DNA of 64,000 nt from Siphonodentalium dalli (Eukaryota; Mollusca; Scaphopoda; Gadilida; Siphonodentaliidae): positions 149,669,819-149,733,818 of the forward strand of contig CP136064.1 in assembly GCA_032622095.1 (NCBI GenBank), read 5' to 3'. Shown here in pieces: positions 22,990 through 34,849 of the stretch. The notes beneath the pieces are model-generated. The model saw only the letters and a program-made list of their open reading frames with translations. It ran no database searches and was not told where the DNA came from. The translations under genes and the position numbers were made by a program. Position 1 is the stretch's first letter. Each line of letters begins with the position of its first letter.

Positions 22990-24850
22990 GATTTTTAAAC
23001 AATACCCCCTTTTCAAGGTTTAAAAATGACCGTGGTATGTGGTAGCAAAATGATGTTCTCAATATGGAAATCCAAAATATTTGGGCACTTTGTCGCCAGC
23101 GAGAAAGTACCTCCACTTCAAATCCATTCAGGTTTTTACAGTACACTTTTCCTGGGTCCTAAGAAAAACCAAGAACTGCATCCTGTAATAAATCTTCGTT
23201 CTCTAAACAATTTCATTCAAGACGAACATTTCAAGATGGACACTTTTGTCAAAGGCAATCAAATTAGTAAAACTGCATGACTGGGGATTTACCACAGACA
23301 TTCATCATCAAGATTTGGTCCGATCATCGGCAATTTCTACGCTTTTGTGTCAACAACCAGGCATATCAGTGGAAAGTTCTTTGATTCGGTTCAAAAAGTG
23401 CCCCAAGAGTTTACACTAAAGTAGTGTCTTGTGTTGCAGCTCATCTCTGTCAGATGGTATCCGCCTGATTGTTTTCAAAACGATTGGTTCCTAATGAATC
23501 AGAATTACCTTGCTCTGCTCAAAGACTAAGAGCTATGACACTCTGACAAAATTGGGGTTTTTGATAACTTTGACAAGTCAAACAGTCAAATATCTAGGCG
23601 CAAACTTTCAGTTGACTCAGGGTCTCGTCTCGCCATCCGCAGAACGAATACAAGGCCTTCAATTGACAGCTCGGTCCCTCTTAATGGGCGCACACACAGC
23701 CCGGGATTACCTCCAATTTCTGGTACAAATTGTTTGGAGCTCATACCCCTAGCCAGATTGTACATGCGGCCCATTAAGGCTCATCTTTCAATGAATTGGT
23801 TTCAACGACATCAAAATTACGATCAGCTTAAACCATTTTCTATGGAAATCATCAACACCTGCAATGGTGGTTACAAACTATGAACATTTCTCAGGGTCGC
23901 TCCTTTCGTCCTTCTGCTATGATCATAACAGATGCCAGCATGAAGGGGTGGGGAGGTCATTTTGCGAATCAGACTGTTCAAGGTCTCCGCCGCCGATACA
24001 TCCCTCTACATCAACAATTTGGAGCTGAAAGCTGTTCTTCTGACACTGGAATATTTTATAATCCAGTTGCGAAACCAGATGATCTTAGTTCAAATAGACA
24101 ATATCACCGTGGCTTGTTATACAGTAAAACCTCTACAAACCGAACAATCTTCAGACCGGCCCTTCTGTTCTGTTTAGAGTGGTGTTCAGTTTATAGAAAA
24201 TCACACTACGATAGGAAGGTATTGACATTGTTTCTAAGAGTTGTTGAAGCACAACCAACTCAGTATTGAATTTAACTTTATTCAATAAAGTAACGAATCA
24301 AATATAAATAACATAGATAAATAATCAGAATTAAAACACGGTAATAATAAGACATAATACATGTACCGGTATATAGATAAGACTGTTAACGATAAATTTT
24401 ACAGTGATTCAAAAATGTCGCTGAAAATATTAATGTAGCGCATATATTGTAGTTTCGTACTGTTGAATAAGCGTGTTCAGATTTCGGAGGTAAAAATTAA
24501 TGTATTTGTTCACTTATGGACTAGAAAACCCGTCCGACGTCGGAATAGAGAGTTTCCGGATTATAGAGGTAATTTTTAATGAGAATGCACTTGGGTGAAT
24601 TCGTTCCCAGACAAATTGTTAGGTATGGAGAGGGATTCGGTTTATAGAGGGTCCGGTTTGGAGAGGTTTTACTGTATCAACAAGCAGAGTGGGACTCATT
24701 CCCTCACCCTCTGCCATCTTGCACAGGACCTCTGGCAATTAGCACATGGTTATTAGCAGCCCACATTGCGGGGAAAACAAATGTGATAGCCGACCAACTC
24801 AGTCGGTTTCATTTTCATCCTACCGAATGGGAATTGTCTCCAGCCATTGT
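22990..24850 (+). pseudogene. DIRS reverse transcriptase and RNase H remnant
   Basis: RT: SGFYSTLFLGPKKN and LHPVINLRSLNNFI near 23130-23230 are hallmark DIRS RT fingers, followed by a QWKVL block near 23370. The position of the YLDDW active site (about 23470-23500) reads FQNDWFLMNQ, so one catalytic Asp is Asn; frames also change several times. RNase H: SQTVKYLGANFQL, SPSAERIQGL, IITDASMKGWGGHF (23910-23960, with the DAS catalytic Asp) and VIADQLSRFHFHPTEW (about 24789-24836). The RNase H is interrupted at 24120 by a MITE. The element is clearly dead. Confidence 0.85.
24122..24674 (-). mobile_element. pogo/Tc-like MITE, copy 1, inside DIRS RNase H
   Basis: Bounded by CAGTAAAACCTCTAC on the left and GGAGAGGTTTTACTG on the right, flanked by TA duplications at 24120-24121 and 24675-24676. 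Subterminal sequence matches copy 2 in reverse. At 553 bp with no transposase, removing it restores continuity of the RNase H reading frame. Confidence 0.88.
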
Positions 24851-25199
24851 GGCAAGAATTTTCCAGACCTGGGGTGAACCATCCATGGACCTCTTTGTGA
24901 CCATTCACAATCGGAAAACACAAATATTTTGTTCATGAAGATCATGAAGAATATGCGACCGACACACTGTCGATCGCATTGGGAGAATCTTTTTGCATAT
25001 GCATTTCCACCCATTCCACTCATTCCATGGGTATTAAATCATCTTCACCAATTTCAATGCCGGATAATTCTCATTGCTCAGTTGTGGACCAAACAATATT
25101 GGTATCCCCACATCTTGGATCTACTGATCGATTTCCCACTGAAAATTCCGATAGTAGAGAATTTACTGACTCAGCATTACAACAGAGCAGTTCACCCAA

Positions 25200-26101
25200 A
25201 TCCATCAATGTTCAATCTGACTGCCTGGATGTTGTCAACAGACAACTCCAAGCGGTTGGATTTTCAAAACAATCTCGTGAACTTGTACAGGTCTCCTGGC
25301 GAGCAGGCACGCACCATGACTACAGATGTAAATTTAGGCAGTTCTGTAGTTGGTGTACAGAATGGGAAATTGATCCCGCTCATGCCTCTTTGAATCAATG
25401 CTCAAATATTCTGGCTGACCTTTTCACTTTGGGTCTCCAATACAGGACTTTTAGTGGCTATCGGTCTACCTCGTCATCCTCCCTTCCTCAATTCGAAGGT
25501 TCTCCAATTGGTCAGCATCCTTCCATCATTCGGATGCTTAAAGGTATGTTCAATTCCAGGCCTCCGGTCAGAACATTGGTTCCTAGCTGGGATTTACCGA
25601 AAGTGTTGGAGCTCCTGCAGCAACCGCCCTTTGTACCTATCGCTCCACTCAAGTATATCACTTGGAAAGCAACCTTTCTGGTGGTGATCACCAGACAATG
25701 TAGTGACCTCCAATCATTGACTCTGGTGCAAAGTACCATTATTGGACCCTAAACGTACGTTACTCCAATGCAATGTACTTGGAGAAAACTGTGCCCATAT
25801 TGGTCCACCGATGGGGGGTACTTCACTTTTTCTATCCATAAATGAACCACATAAAGCTGTTTCTGCTCAAACTATTTCTAAATGGATAGTCAAAACCATA
25901 AATATTGCATATTCTTCTCCTTCCAGCTCTGATTCTACAACACAGATCACGGGACATTCGACACGCGGTGTTCATCCTTCCTGTGCACTATTTAATGGTG
26001 CTACTCTAACTCTTGTTTTTAACAGTGAAGACTGGAGCCAGTCATCCACGTTCGTCAATTTCCACCTTAAAGACATGGGAGTTGATGTTTTGAACTCTTG
26101 A
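25200..26101 (+). pseudogene. DIRS tyrosine recombinase remnant, catalytic Tyr lost
   Basis: The frame to 25752 includes VSWRAGTHHDYRCKFRQFCS, WCTEWEIDP, IGQHPSIIRMLKGMFNSRPP and TRQCSDLQSL, the core-binding and first catalytic parts of DIRS recombinases. A frameshift near 25745-25840 leads to the frame 25742-26101, with VSAQTISKWIV, the GHSTRGVHPS box (H-x-x-R intact) and FVNFHLKD. In DIRS recombinases the last motif carries the nucleophilic Tyr (F-x-x-FYxxD); here it is His. The first catalytic Arg position also looks altered (TRQCSDL), less certainly. Confidence 0.8.
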
Positions 26102-26411
26102 GTGAACCACTATGCTGCGGGTTCCTGCATGTAGTTCAAGGATTCAAATGTTGTATGTAATCCAATATTCTGAGGAGAATACCAGCATTGGATCTGTGGG
26201 ACTCAATCGTTTTTAAAGTCGGACACATGTGTAAGAACTTCCATGATCCGATGGTTTACATTGTACAGTATTGTTGTTGTGAATGAATAATTGAACATTC
26301 TGGAGAGATGATTCCACCCAAACTTCGTCCACCACAGCACCACAAGGGAGCTTTGGACTCCGATGATATCCAATAGAGTGTTACATAAAAGTCCAATTTT
26401 TTTTAGATATA

Positions 26412-28144
26412 CAGTAAAACCTCTCCAAACCGGACCCTCTATAAACCGAATCCCTCTCCATACCGACCAAATTGTCCGGTCCCGAATTCACCCAAGTGCA
26501 TTCTCACTAAAAAATACCTCTGTAATCCGGAAACTCTCTATTCCAAACATCGGACAGTTTTTCTAGTCAAAAGTGAACGAATACATAAATTTTTACCTCC
26601 GAAATCTGAATGCGAAAAAACCATACCAGCAAGTGCGGTAGATTGGACAAACTTGATGTTGAACTCGTGTTGGCTTTAGTGTATAGACTTGGTATCCTTT
26701 ATTAGTTTAAATTTCTAGTCTATACATTCAACTCTGAGTAGCCATTTTCATGGCGGCTCATTCATTCTGACATGTTGATTAAAATTGTACTGGTGACAAT
26801 ACACTCCCATCGTGTACATTTAGCTAATTAGTGTTTAGTTTTGATAGTGGTCGTAAAAATAAGAGTCCAATTCAGCACGTACATTGATTGATGTGAAAAC
26901 AAAATGTCAGTGCTGTTATCTCCGTGAAGTCACCATTGTTCACTCAATGTGTTAAATAAGCATTCAGTTCTCTAATCAGACACCTGTTGTTATAATCTGA
27001 TTCAAAGTGGTCGCCGAACAAAACACCGCTAATTAATCGGTACGATTATTCAAGAGTACGAATCTACTGTACTAACGATGCGATATTTTTAAGCGACATT
27101 TTCGATCACCAAAACATTTATCGTTTCCATGTTTCCTGTCTTATCTATACATGTTTTATATAAATATACCATGTTTTAATTCATATTATAACCTGATGTT
27201 TTATCTATTGTTATTATCCCCACCAAATTGAAAATTTGCGGGGGATATAGGAATGGGTTCTGTCCATCCGTCTCTCAAATTTGTAAGAGTCATAACTTGA
27301 ACAAATGTCAACGGATTTCAAAGATTTGTGGTATATGAGTTCACCTGACCATTACCTAGAATGAGTTCGCAAGCCAGGTCGGCCGGATATTTTTACCGGA
27401 GTTATTGGACTTTTTTTTATTATTTTTGTCGAATTTACCAAATAGCAAATAGACGATGTCACAGGGCTAATTTCCATAAATCTCACCGGATTTCAAAGAT
27501 ATTTGGTTTATGAGTTCACCCACCCATTACCTAGAATGAGTTCGCATGCCAGGTCCGGCCAGATATTTTTACTGGAGTTATTGGACTTTGTTTATTATTT
27601 TTGTCGAATTTACCAAACAGCAAATATATGACGTCACAGGGCTCATTTCCACAAATGTCAACGGATTTCAATGATTTTTGGTATATGAGTTCACATGAAC
27701 AGTATCTAGAACGAGTTCGCAAACCAGGTCCGGCCGGATATTTTCAGCAGAGTTATTGGACTTTGTTTATTATTTTTGGTGCAAATAGACGACGTCACAT
27801 GGCTAATTTCCACAAATATCAGTGCCCAATATGAGTTCGCAAGCCAAGCTTTTTGACAAAATCCCACCTTTTGTTTAGCACATACTGAGAATGCAAACAT
27901 TATTGAGAATGCACTTCCCCAACTGCACAATTTGGCGGGGGATACCATCGTCTGCGACTGCTTGTTTATATTTGATTCAGAACTTTATTGAATAAATTTT
28001 AATTAATCAATAATGAATCGGTTGTGCTTCGACAACGGCGTCAATACATTCCGATGATAGTGCTATTTTCTATAAACCGAACACCTTTCTAATCATAACA
28101 GAAGGGTTGGTCCGAAGGGTGTTCGGTTTGGAGAGGTTTTACTG
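26412..28144 (+). mobile_element. pogo/Tc-like MITE, copy 2, in DIRS 3' region
   Basis: Starts CAGTAAAACCTCTCCAAACC and ends GGTTTGGAGAGGTTTTACTG, with flanking TA at 26410-26411 and 28145-28146. The first ~180 bp match the right end of copy 1 in reverse complement, and the tail around 27965-28030 matches the left interior of copy 1. It is longer than copy 1 because it carries the repeat at 27218-27962. Confidence 0.88.
27218..27962 (+). repeat. Hairpin-headed repeat, ATCCCC family, inserted in pogo-like MITE
   Basis: Head ATCCCCACCAAATTG...TTTGCGGGGGAT, then gtccatccgtctctc. Three tandem modules of about 180 bp follow, each with gagttcgcaagccaggtc, gagttattggacttt, aatttaccaaa and acggatttcaaagat. 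It ends tttggcgggggatacc. Flanking sequence matches copy 1 of the MITE continuously, showing the insertion. Confidence 0.75.
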
Positions 28145-28234
28145 TATACACTTACCTTTATGTAAGCACAGCCCGCCTCCTCCCCTTCCTTCAGTTTTTC
28201 CATGTGCTTGATTGGTGCAGAGATGAAATGATTG

Positions 28235-28363
28235 AGAAATAACTGGGAGGAGTTATCGCTTGTGTTACGCTAGAGTTCAAACTAGTATGAAACGAAACGA
28301 AATGAGTGGGTTAAACCTGCGAAAAGTAAGATGGTATCCAATAGAGTGTTACATAAAGGTAAG
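28235..28363 (-). repeat. DIRS right inverted terminal repeat
   Basis: Reverse-complement partner of 21888-22020. It lies 90 bp after the end of the second pogo-like MITE. Confidence 0.85.
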
Positions 28364-28364
28364 T

Positions 28365-28580
28365 TTATATATCTCAAAACTTTTTCAGACCAATGTGATC
28401 AATCAGATATATTCTGTGCTCAAAGTAGGGACAGAATGTTCCGATGCATTCCAATATGTTGGTATGATCCTTGATAACAATCACAGAACGATTGAGATCT
28501 CTCTGGTGAAATACAGTGACAGTTTACATTCAATGGCTATTAAGAAAGACAGCGACCCAAAGAGATTCTCACTTAGATGA
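28365..28580 (+). pseudogene. copia-like reverse transcriptase C-terminal fragment
   Basis: The frame to the stop at 28578 contains TNVINQIYSVLKVGTEC, FQYVGMILDNNH, TIEISLVKYSDSLHSM. This matches the FK-x-YLGL-x-I...I-x-x-Q-x-x-Y stretch at the end of copia-type RT. It starts right after the right DIRS terminus; the RT palm that should precede it is missing. Confidence 0.55.
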
Positions 28581-29019
28581 ACAGAGAAAAGTTTGTTTTG
28601 TGCCTGTGGGTGCTGGAAAATGGTGAGCTGCCATATTTGCAAGAAATGATATAAAAGTTTGGGCTCAGATGAGCTGGTCCAATTTCTGTCTAAAGCAAAT
28701 CCCTTGCTGTCAAGCTATCTCTTAACACTGTGGCCTATTTATAATTGATTTTTGCTCCTTGATTGACTAAACAAATATGTGTATTCATTGGGCTGGCTCT
28801 TCATAGTTACTGTTCATGCTCTTAATTTAATAACTATTCAAGTCTTTCACTAGTTCAGATAATGTACTTTGTATGCCAGTTATTCATTTCCAATCAATCT
28901 GTGTATTTGCTGAGAATGCTGTTCCAAAAATTTGCTTGATGTGGTCTTAAGATAGTATAGATTCCTTCATGTGGTGTACTAGCTTAACAATTAAGTCCAT
29001 CTAAACTTTCCACCTCCTG

Positions 29020-29279
29020 ACATAGCTCAGGTGTGGAAACCCCTTAAAGACATTAATATGCATGTAAATAAAGTGGTCCGTATTAAATCCAACAGTTCTT
29101 CATTGCAGTTTCATAAGCTAGGACAAAAAGTGCACCTAAAAGTTTTCAGTGGTGCTTTCTTTGGCAACTTAAGAGATGGTGGAAGGCAGGGAGTCAATGT
29201 GATATTACTCTCAGATCAATTGGGTAACTTCTCACCTATTTGTTGGAATTCTAGGAAGATTATGCATAGTTGTGCATAG
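29020..29279 (+). pseudogene. copia-like RNase H N-terminal fragment
   Basis: The translation includes SSLQFHKLGQKVHLKVFSGA, FFGNLRDGGRQGVNVILL and NFSPICWNSRKI. It parallels copia RNase H (VFSDAsfgNL.DGGSQGGyiifL....PisW.SkKI), with the catalytic Asp of FSDA replaced by Gly. The frame breaks at 29279, before the ETLA segment. Confidence 0.65.
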
Positions 29280-29285
29280 TGTTCA

Positions 29286-29514
29286 ATGCAATCAGAGGCT
29301 GACAGCATTATAACTAACCCACCACTATCCACATATATTGAAAATACAACAAATGAAGTGGCAGTTCTAGACAGTGCGTGTACCAAGACTGTTACTGGTG
29401 AAGCATGGCTTGATATGTTCATTAACACTCTACCGGTAGATGATTGTGCTAAAGAAACTAGTGTACTCACCCTCAAAGTTGAAGTTTTGATTTGGTGATG
29501 GTGTTGAGGTAGGG
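29286..29514 (+). pseudogene. copia-like protease fragment, out of order
   Basis: Contains NEVAVLDSACTKTVTGEAWLD, the copia-type aspartic protease core (xVLDSaCTxTVxGxxWLD), and after a frame change FGDGVEV. Protease normally precedes integrase and RT, yet here it follows the RNase H start, so this is a second copia fragment or a rearrangement. A hAT-like end (TAGGGACCTGCGAATATTCG) follows at once. Confidence 0.6.
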
Positions 29515-30240
29515 ACCTGCGAATATTCGAGATTCGATTCGGGCACCCGATTCGAAATTGGCACTGAATCGGTCCGCTGATTCGGATATTTTCGAATCGG
29601 TGTTACTTTGGTGTTGTCTTGTTTTTTGCATCTAAATAACACATGCCAAATGATCAGACTCACACAAAAATTTGAAGCACAAGGTTGCCAAGTTAGGTAA
29701 TGTTTGAATGTTTGCCGTTCAGAATAGATGTGCATTATGCAAATTATGTGCTTCAATCGCAACCTGTGATGGTGATCAATCGCCACATATATTTGTAATC
29801 TGTATCGACACTATGTAAATTGTCTACATGGTAGGTGATCGCTAGATGCAGAACTTGATTACCTTATGTTTAGAACTTCAGATATCCAATTCAGATTATA
29901 TGAATAAAATTCAATGTCAGCCAGAGTTATGAGTGACAAAACAGATTGGAATGAACAGAAACGGTGAGAAACCTTAGAACAATCGGTTATTACATTCTTA
30001 AATGGACGTCATCATGTGCGACCGGCAGAATTCCTATAAATCGAGCGCATTACACCAAGTTTCAATCCGTTGAATCTTGTTGATAACATTTAATACTTGT
30101 AATTTGTGTCTGTTTTCTGGGACCACCTCCATGAAGACAACTACTGTGAATATATGATGTACGTGTTTGATCTATTGTGGGGTGAACAGTTTAACAGATA
30201 ACTACCATTAGTATTGGACTACAACAATTATATACTTGTA
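29515..30240. other. Possible hAT left end and unrecognised sequence
   Basis: Starts GGGACCTGCGAATATTCGAG, followed by ATTCG-rich palindromic text (29520-29605), as in subterminal regions of some hAT elements. No matching right end or 8-bp duplication was found. The remainder is AT-rich and unrecognised. Confidence 0.35.
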
Positions 30241-30242
30241 TA

Positions 30243-31047
30243 CACCCGTCAGTAAGCCCATCCTCGAAGATAAGCCCAGTCTGGGTTTTTTACCCTAAAC
30301 AAATCATGGGGTGGTCCTCGTAGATAAGCCCACCCCCATTTCTGAGCATTTGGAAGGTTAATACAATCATGTCTCTATCCTGTAGAATAGGAGAAGATAC
30401 TCAAGCACATCTTTTATTTTTTTACAGTTGTTTTTCTTAAATAATAAAGATGTATACTAGTATGCACTTGTGTTAATATTGTTGTGAATTATACACATCT
30501 TATTCTATTCTTAGTTGTTGGATCAATCAAAGAGGTATCAGTTCAATAAAATCAAAGGTGTCACTTATTGTTCACACCTCTATCAGAGTAAATCCAATGG
30601 GATGTGTGGTAATGACTTGGTGTTTTTGTAGGATCCTTTGATAATGCAGAAGAGTGACCTGTTGTGTTTTTATAAGAATTAACTTGATTAATAATCATTA
30701 GTGTAATTAACTAAATTAACTTGTGAACTCATCATACAACCCTATCGTGTTTACAAATTAATCCCAAAATGTACATCCTTATTCAAAATGATTCCAAATG
30801 TATAGAACTGTCTATCACTGTTTTTGGTTATTATCATATGATTTTATCTTCTTAATAATATAAATAAAACACATTATTATCTTTATTCAATACAAAAAAT
30901 ATGGTATTGGTATAAAACATGATGGTACATGTAGGTCGGCACCTGAAGGCTAACATAATTTTTGCACAGGGGGGTCCTTGTGAGTAAGCCCAGTAGCCAC
31001 TTTTTGAGCAAAAACTTGCACGAGCCCCCCGGGCTTACTGACGGATG
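30243..31047. mobile_element. TA-flanked MITE with CRYCCGTCAGTAAGCCC ends
   Basis: Left CACCCGTCAGTAAGCCC; right, reverse-complemented, CATCCGTCAGTAAGCCC; flanked by TA (30241-30242 and 31048-31049). A GATAAGCCCA motif recurs inside the left end and AGTAAGCCCAG inside the right. At 805 bp with no transposase, it is Tc/mariner-like by TSD only. Confidence 0.75.
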
Positions 31048-31340
31048 TATACAGTACATGTAGCGGAACGGTGTACCCATTTCCACTTGTGTCAAATCTT
31101 TATTTTTATTAGATAATGTAGACAAGTGACTTCCACACCATGTGGTTTGTGACATGTTGATTGAACTGTCTTTAAGTGCCTTACTGTCACTTCTTGTGTC
31201 ATGTTCGCCATGACATAGCTAGATATAAATTCAATGGAACATATCCCAAACCCTCCATGAGACTGAGAGTGACTTGCCCATGTCATGATTTAAAAAAAAA
31301 AAAAAGTTCCAACGGATGTTTAAGGAGATTAACATTGTTA

Positions 31341-31570
31341 TCTAATATATATTTTGGGACTTATGTTTGTCTGTCTGTCTGTCTATGGCCGGGAAAACTG
31401 CCAGACGGATTTAGCCCAAACTTGCTATTTAAGGGTAAAAAGCCACGGGAATGGTCATCGGACCGCTTTTGAGAAGCTCCATTCTCCCGCCACTGCAATG
31501 GGAATTCATGGGTTAATCGCATGATTATTAAAGAGCATTCGTATCTGCGGCGTCGTTGTTAAAGAGCGTT
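31341..31570 (+). mobile_element. Helitron-like 5' end fragment
   Basis: Begins TCTAATATATATTTTGGGAC preceded by A, followed by (TCTG)n and modules (cagacggatttagcccaaac, tctgcggcgtcgttgttaaa) also found at 53103-53350. No CTAG 3' end was identified downstream. Confidence 0.5.
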
Positions 31571-32399
31571 TAGACACTGTTAAACCGTTACATAGGAAAT
31601 ATGCATGCATTGCATAGAACTCGCTTCTACGAATCTTCCCAAGGCTGGCAAAATTGTTAATAAATGCGTTTATGTCTATTCGATAATTGCCTAATACAAT
31701 TAAAGCGTGGAGTCTGTCCATTTTCCCATGAAAAATCGAATTCTACGACTACCGGGTTCGAGATATGTTATTATTTCCGACATTGTCATTTTTGTCACTC
31801 GAAATCACTTCGGCGTCAATTCATCCCTTGCGAGGCCTTCTAAAATTATGTCTTCACTTCCCAGTTATGCCCCAGGGTGTGGACTATGAGGAGAGATTTA
31901 TTGCAAGTCATAAGATATTTTTTATTTTTATTTTTCTGCTTTGTCTTTTTCTTGTTTTTGTTTTTTGCTGTTGTTTCTTTCTGGGATATAGCCGCTATCC
32001 GTTCTTGTTCTTTGGATCTTCCCGTCGAGCGACCGGAGCATGATATGATGATATGATGTCAGATAATCATTGCACTGCTTATATATCTGAAGTGTGAGGT
32101 GTGATTAGCTGACTGGTTACTGTATAAACAACCTGCGTATATTGTTTTAATAGGAATGAGTACAACAATAACTTCTAAGGGTTTCCCAAAATTAACCCAG
32201 AGATAGTGAGATGAAGTTCATGAACTCCTAGAGAACAAGATAATGTGAAAACAGTTCATTATTGTTATTTATGAATTCGCCGGTTTCTCATTCAAACTGA
32301 CTAATGTCTGGACTGTCAATCTATTCAGCACTTTTTAATTAGCTTTCCGGCTCCATGCTTTCCGTCTCCATTTGGGGTAAAAAAAAATTGGCCAAAAGT

Positions 32400-32614
32400 T
32401 AGTTGAAATCGCTAGTAGATGCCCTGAAGTCAACCAACACTGGCTCGGAGAAGAAACTGAGAAAAATTGAATTGAGAGAACTAATAACTCTTTCTGATGA
32501 TTTGTGGGTTGATACAAAAATGCAGTTAGCAGACTGTCCCACAAAACTTGATGCTTCGCCAGTCTTGTTAATGCAAACATTGAACAGTGATAAAATTGGT
32601 TCTAGACAGTAGTG
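32400..32614 (+). pseudogene. copia-like RNase H C-terminal fragment
   Basis: From about 32404 the frame reads KSLVDALKSTNTGSEKKLR, KIELRELI, VDTKMQLADCPTKLDA and ends at TAG 32610-32612. Copia RNase H ends with DSkSLxDAxxSxxxvxEKRLRIdI...W...kxQLADxLTKxGa. It is collinear with the RNase H start at 29020-29279 but separated by about 3.1 kb of other elements. Confidence 0.65.
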
Positions 32615-33095
32615 ATTTTAGACTTATTAATTTCACTAATATTTCATGTTAGTGATTTCTGTTTTATTAAGTTAACTGGTATTTATTGAAGCAATTACTT
32701 CATGTTCAATATAAACTTCAGTACAATTGTTAATAGCTAGCCTGTTCATAGTATTGGATAGATCATCTCAACGAGTGTCTTCAGAATTAAGAAAGGTGCG
32801 TTGGTCTTGATTGGAAGTTACTAATTTTTGTCCACCCTTCCCATTTCCCAGAAGAATGTCAATTGCAACAATTTCAACAGTTAATTGCACTTGTGTTCTA
32901 TTATTAATCAATCAAACGACAATAATTGGAGCACAATTCACACCTAATTGTTGTTAAATGCTCCATGTTGGTTCATTGATTATTTTGTTAGACAAAACAA
33001 GTGTAGTGTCTTAGCCATTAAGAGCCCATTTTGAACAAAAGAACTTAGGATCTGTATCATCTAAATGTATATATTCTGTTTATTTAAATATTGAA
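32615..33095. other. Unrecognised AT-rich stretch
   Basis: Lies between the copia remnant and the CR1/L2-like element. No coding or repeat structure recognised. Confidence 0.3.
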
Positions 33096-34703
33096 AGAGT
33101 GATTGATAAAGTCTTTACAAAGGAGGACGATGATCACATCCCGGAACTTGATGATCGAGAATTCTCCGACGAGCTATAAAACCTAGTAGTGACACCAGAA
33201 CAAGTTATGAAAAAACTGCTCGCATTGGATTCAACGAAATCACCCGGGGAGGATCAACTCCATCCTGCGTTTCTAAAGGCGACTGCATCATGTCCTAGTA
33301 CACCCTTATGCATACTGTACAATAAATCCATAGAAGAAGGGGTACTCCATCAAGGATGGAAGAATGCATCAGTAGTTCCCATATACAAGAAAGGAAGAAA
33401 ATGTACTCCAGGCAACTATCGACCAGTAAGCCTGACAAGTGTAATATGTAAGATACTGGAGAGCATCATCCGAGACAAGATAATGGAGCACATGGAATAA
33501 AATAATCTATTCACAGAAGAACAACACGGTTTCAGAGCTCAACACTCATACGTGACCGAACTCCTAGAAGTTCAAGAAGACTGGTACGAGGCTCTCAATG
33601 AAGGAAAAGAAATAGATGCAGTATACTTGGACTTCAGGAAGGCATTCGATACGGTACCACACAAACGCCTGCTAAACAAAATCGACAGCTACGGAATCAG
33701 AGGAAACATCAAAGAGTGGATAACAGCGTTTTTAACTAACCGTATGCAAACAGTCAAAATAGGAGGACAACCATCAAGTGCTAGAAAAGTTACCAGCGGA
33801 ATTCCACAAGGGTCTGTCCTGGGTTCAACGCTGTTTCTGATCTTCATAAATGATATCACAGAGGGAATAGACAGTAACATAAAAATCTTTGCGGATGATA
33901 CAAAAGTATATAAAAGCATAACATCAGAGGACGACTGCCAGAATCTTCAAAAAGACCTAGATACATTGTCTAGCTGGTCGGACAGATCATGGCTACTTCG
34001 CTTCAATGCAGATAAATGCAAAGTAATGCATCTTGGGAATAATAATAAACAGCATCAATATACAATATCAGAGAATGGATCAATCCACACGATAGTGGCA
34101 GCTGAAGAAGAAAAGGATATTGGAGTAACATTCGACAAGAATATGAAATTCAACACACATGTCTCCACAATCGTAAACAAAGCAAACCAGAAGTTAGGAA
34201 TCATGAGGAGAACTTTCCAGCATATGGATGAAGACATGTTCAAAATCCTATATAAATCTTATGTCAGACCCACCCTAGAATATGGTTCATCAATCTGGAA
34301 CCCACACTTAAGAAAGGACAAAATAGCTATAGAAAGCGTACAAAGAAGAGCCACAAAGCTGATGAAGAAGATACAAGATAAACCTTATGAAGAGAGAATA
34401 AAATATCTTGGTATACCAACTCTGGAATACAGAAGAGAAAGGAGCGACATGACCCAGCTATATAAAATACAAAACAACATAGACAAAGTACGGCTGACAA
34501 AAACATTGGAAAAACCCAAGGATAGCAGAACGAGAGGACACCCAAGCAAAATATATAAGAAGAGATATAACACCAACTTAGCCAAGAACAATTTCGTTGC
34601 CAGGAGTACGACAAACTGGAACAACCTGACAGATCTATGTGTGACAGCAAACTCCCTAGATCAATTCAAATCATATCTCAACGATAGCTGGAGAGGAAAA
34701 TAA
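33096..34703 (+). pseudogene. CR1/L2-like non-LTR retrotransposon RT, 5'-truncated, two stops
   Basis: A long collinear frame encodes LDSTKSPGEDQLHPAFLK, WKNASVVPIYKKG, NYRPVSLTSVICKILE, then after a stop (TAA 33498-33500) EEQHGFR, YLDFRKAFDTVPHKRLL, SGIPQGSVLGSTLFLIFIND, FADDTKVY (active site ADD) and FNADKCKVMHLG. The C-terminal TRGHPSKIYKK...N-x-FVAR...WNNL tail is typical of CR1/L2-class LINEs. A second stop (TAA 33177-33179) lies near the start. Otherwise the frame from 33552 is intact for 383 codons, so the insertion is fairly young. The 5' end with endonuclease is missing. It ends in AAATAAAATAAATTTTA without a long poly-A. Confidence 0.9.
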
Positions 34704-34849
34704 AATAAATTTTATTTTAATTTCTATAATTGCGCAAACAAAAATAAAGTGAGCTCAAGAAGACAAGTAGCCATTACAAGCGAAAGCTTAACACAGGCTG
34801 AAGATCAAAGGTAAATCAAAGGTAAAAGATAGTCTAAAATAATAATTAA

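Larger units (their letters stand above)
21888..28363 (+). mobile_element. DIRS-like tyrosine-recombinase retrotransposon, degraded, with nested insertions
   Basis: Inverted terminal repeats of about 120-130 bp: the left starts acttacctttatgtaac (21888) and the right is its complement ending gttacataaaggtaagt (about 28363). Both contain the catttcgtttcgtttcatac block and a gcgataact-ctcccag block. Between them lie, in order, a gag-like region, reverse transcriptase, RNase H and a tyrosine recombinase, which is the DIRS order. A short segment, gatatccaatagagtgttac, at about 26367-26387 repeats the terminal sequence, as expected of the internal complementary region. Two pogo-like MITEs lie at 24122-24674 and 26412-28144. 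No target duplication was seen, as usual for DIRS. Confidence 0.85.

Noticed and set aside
34327-34650. 107-codon minus-strand frame
   Set aside because: Antisense shadow of the CR1/L2-like RT C-terminus.
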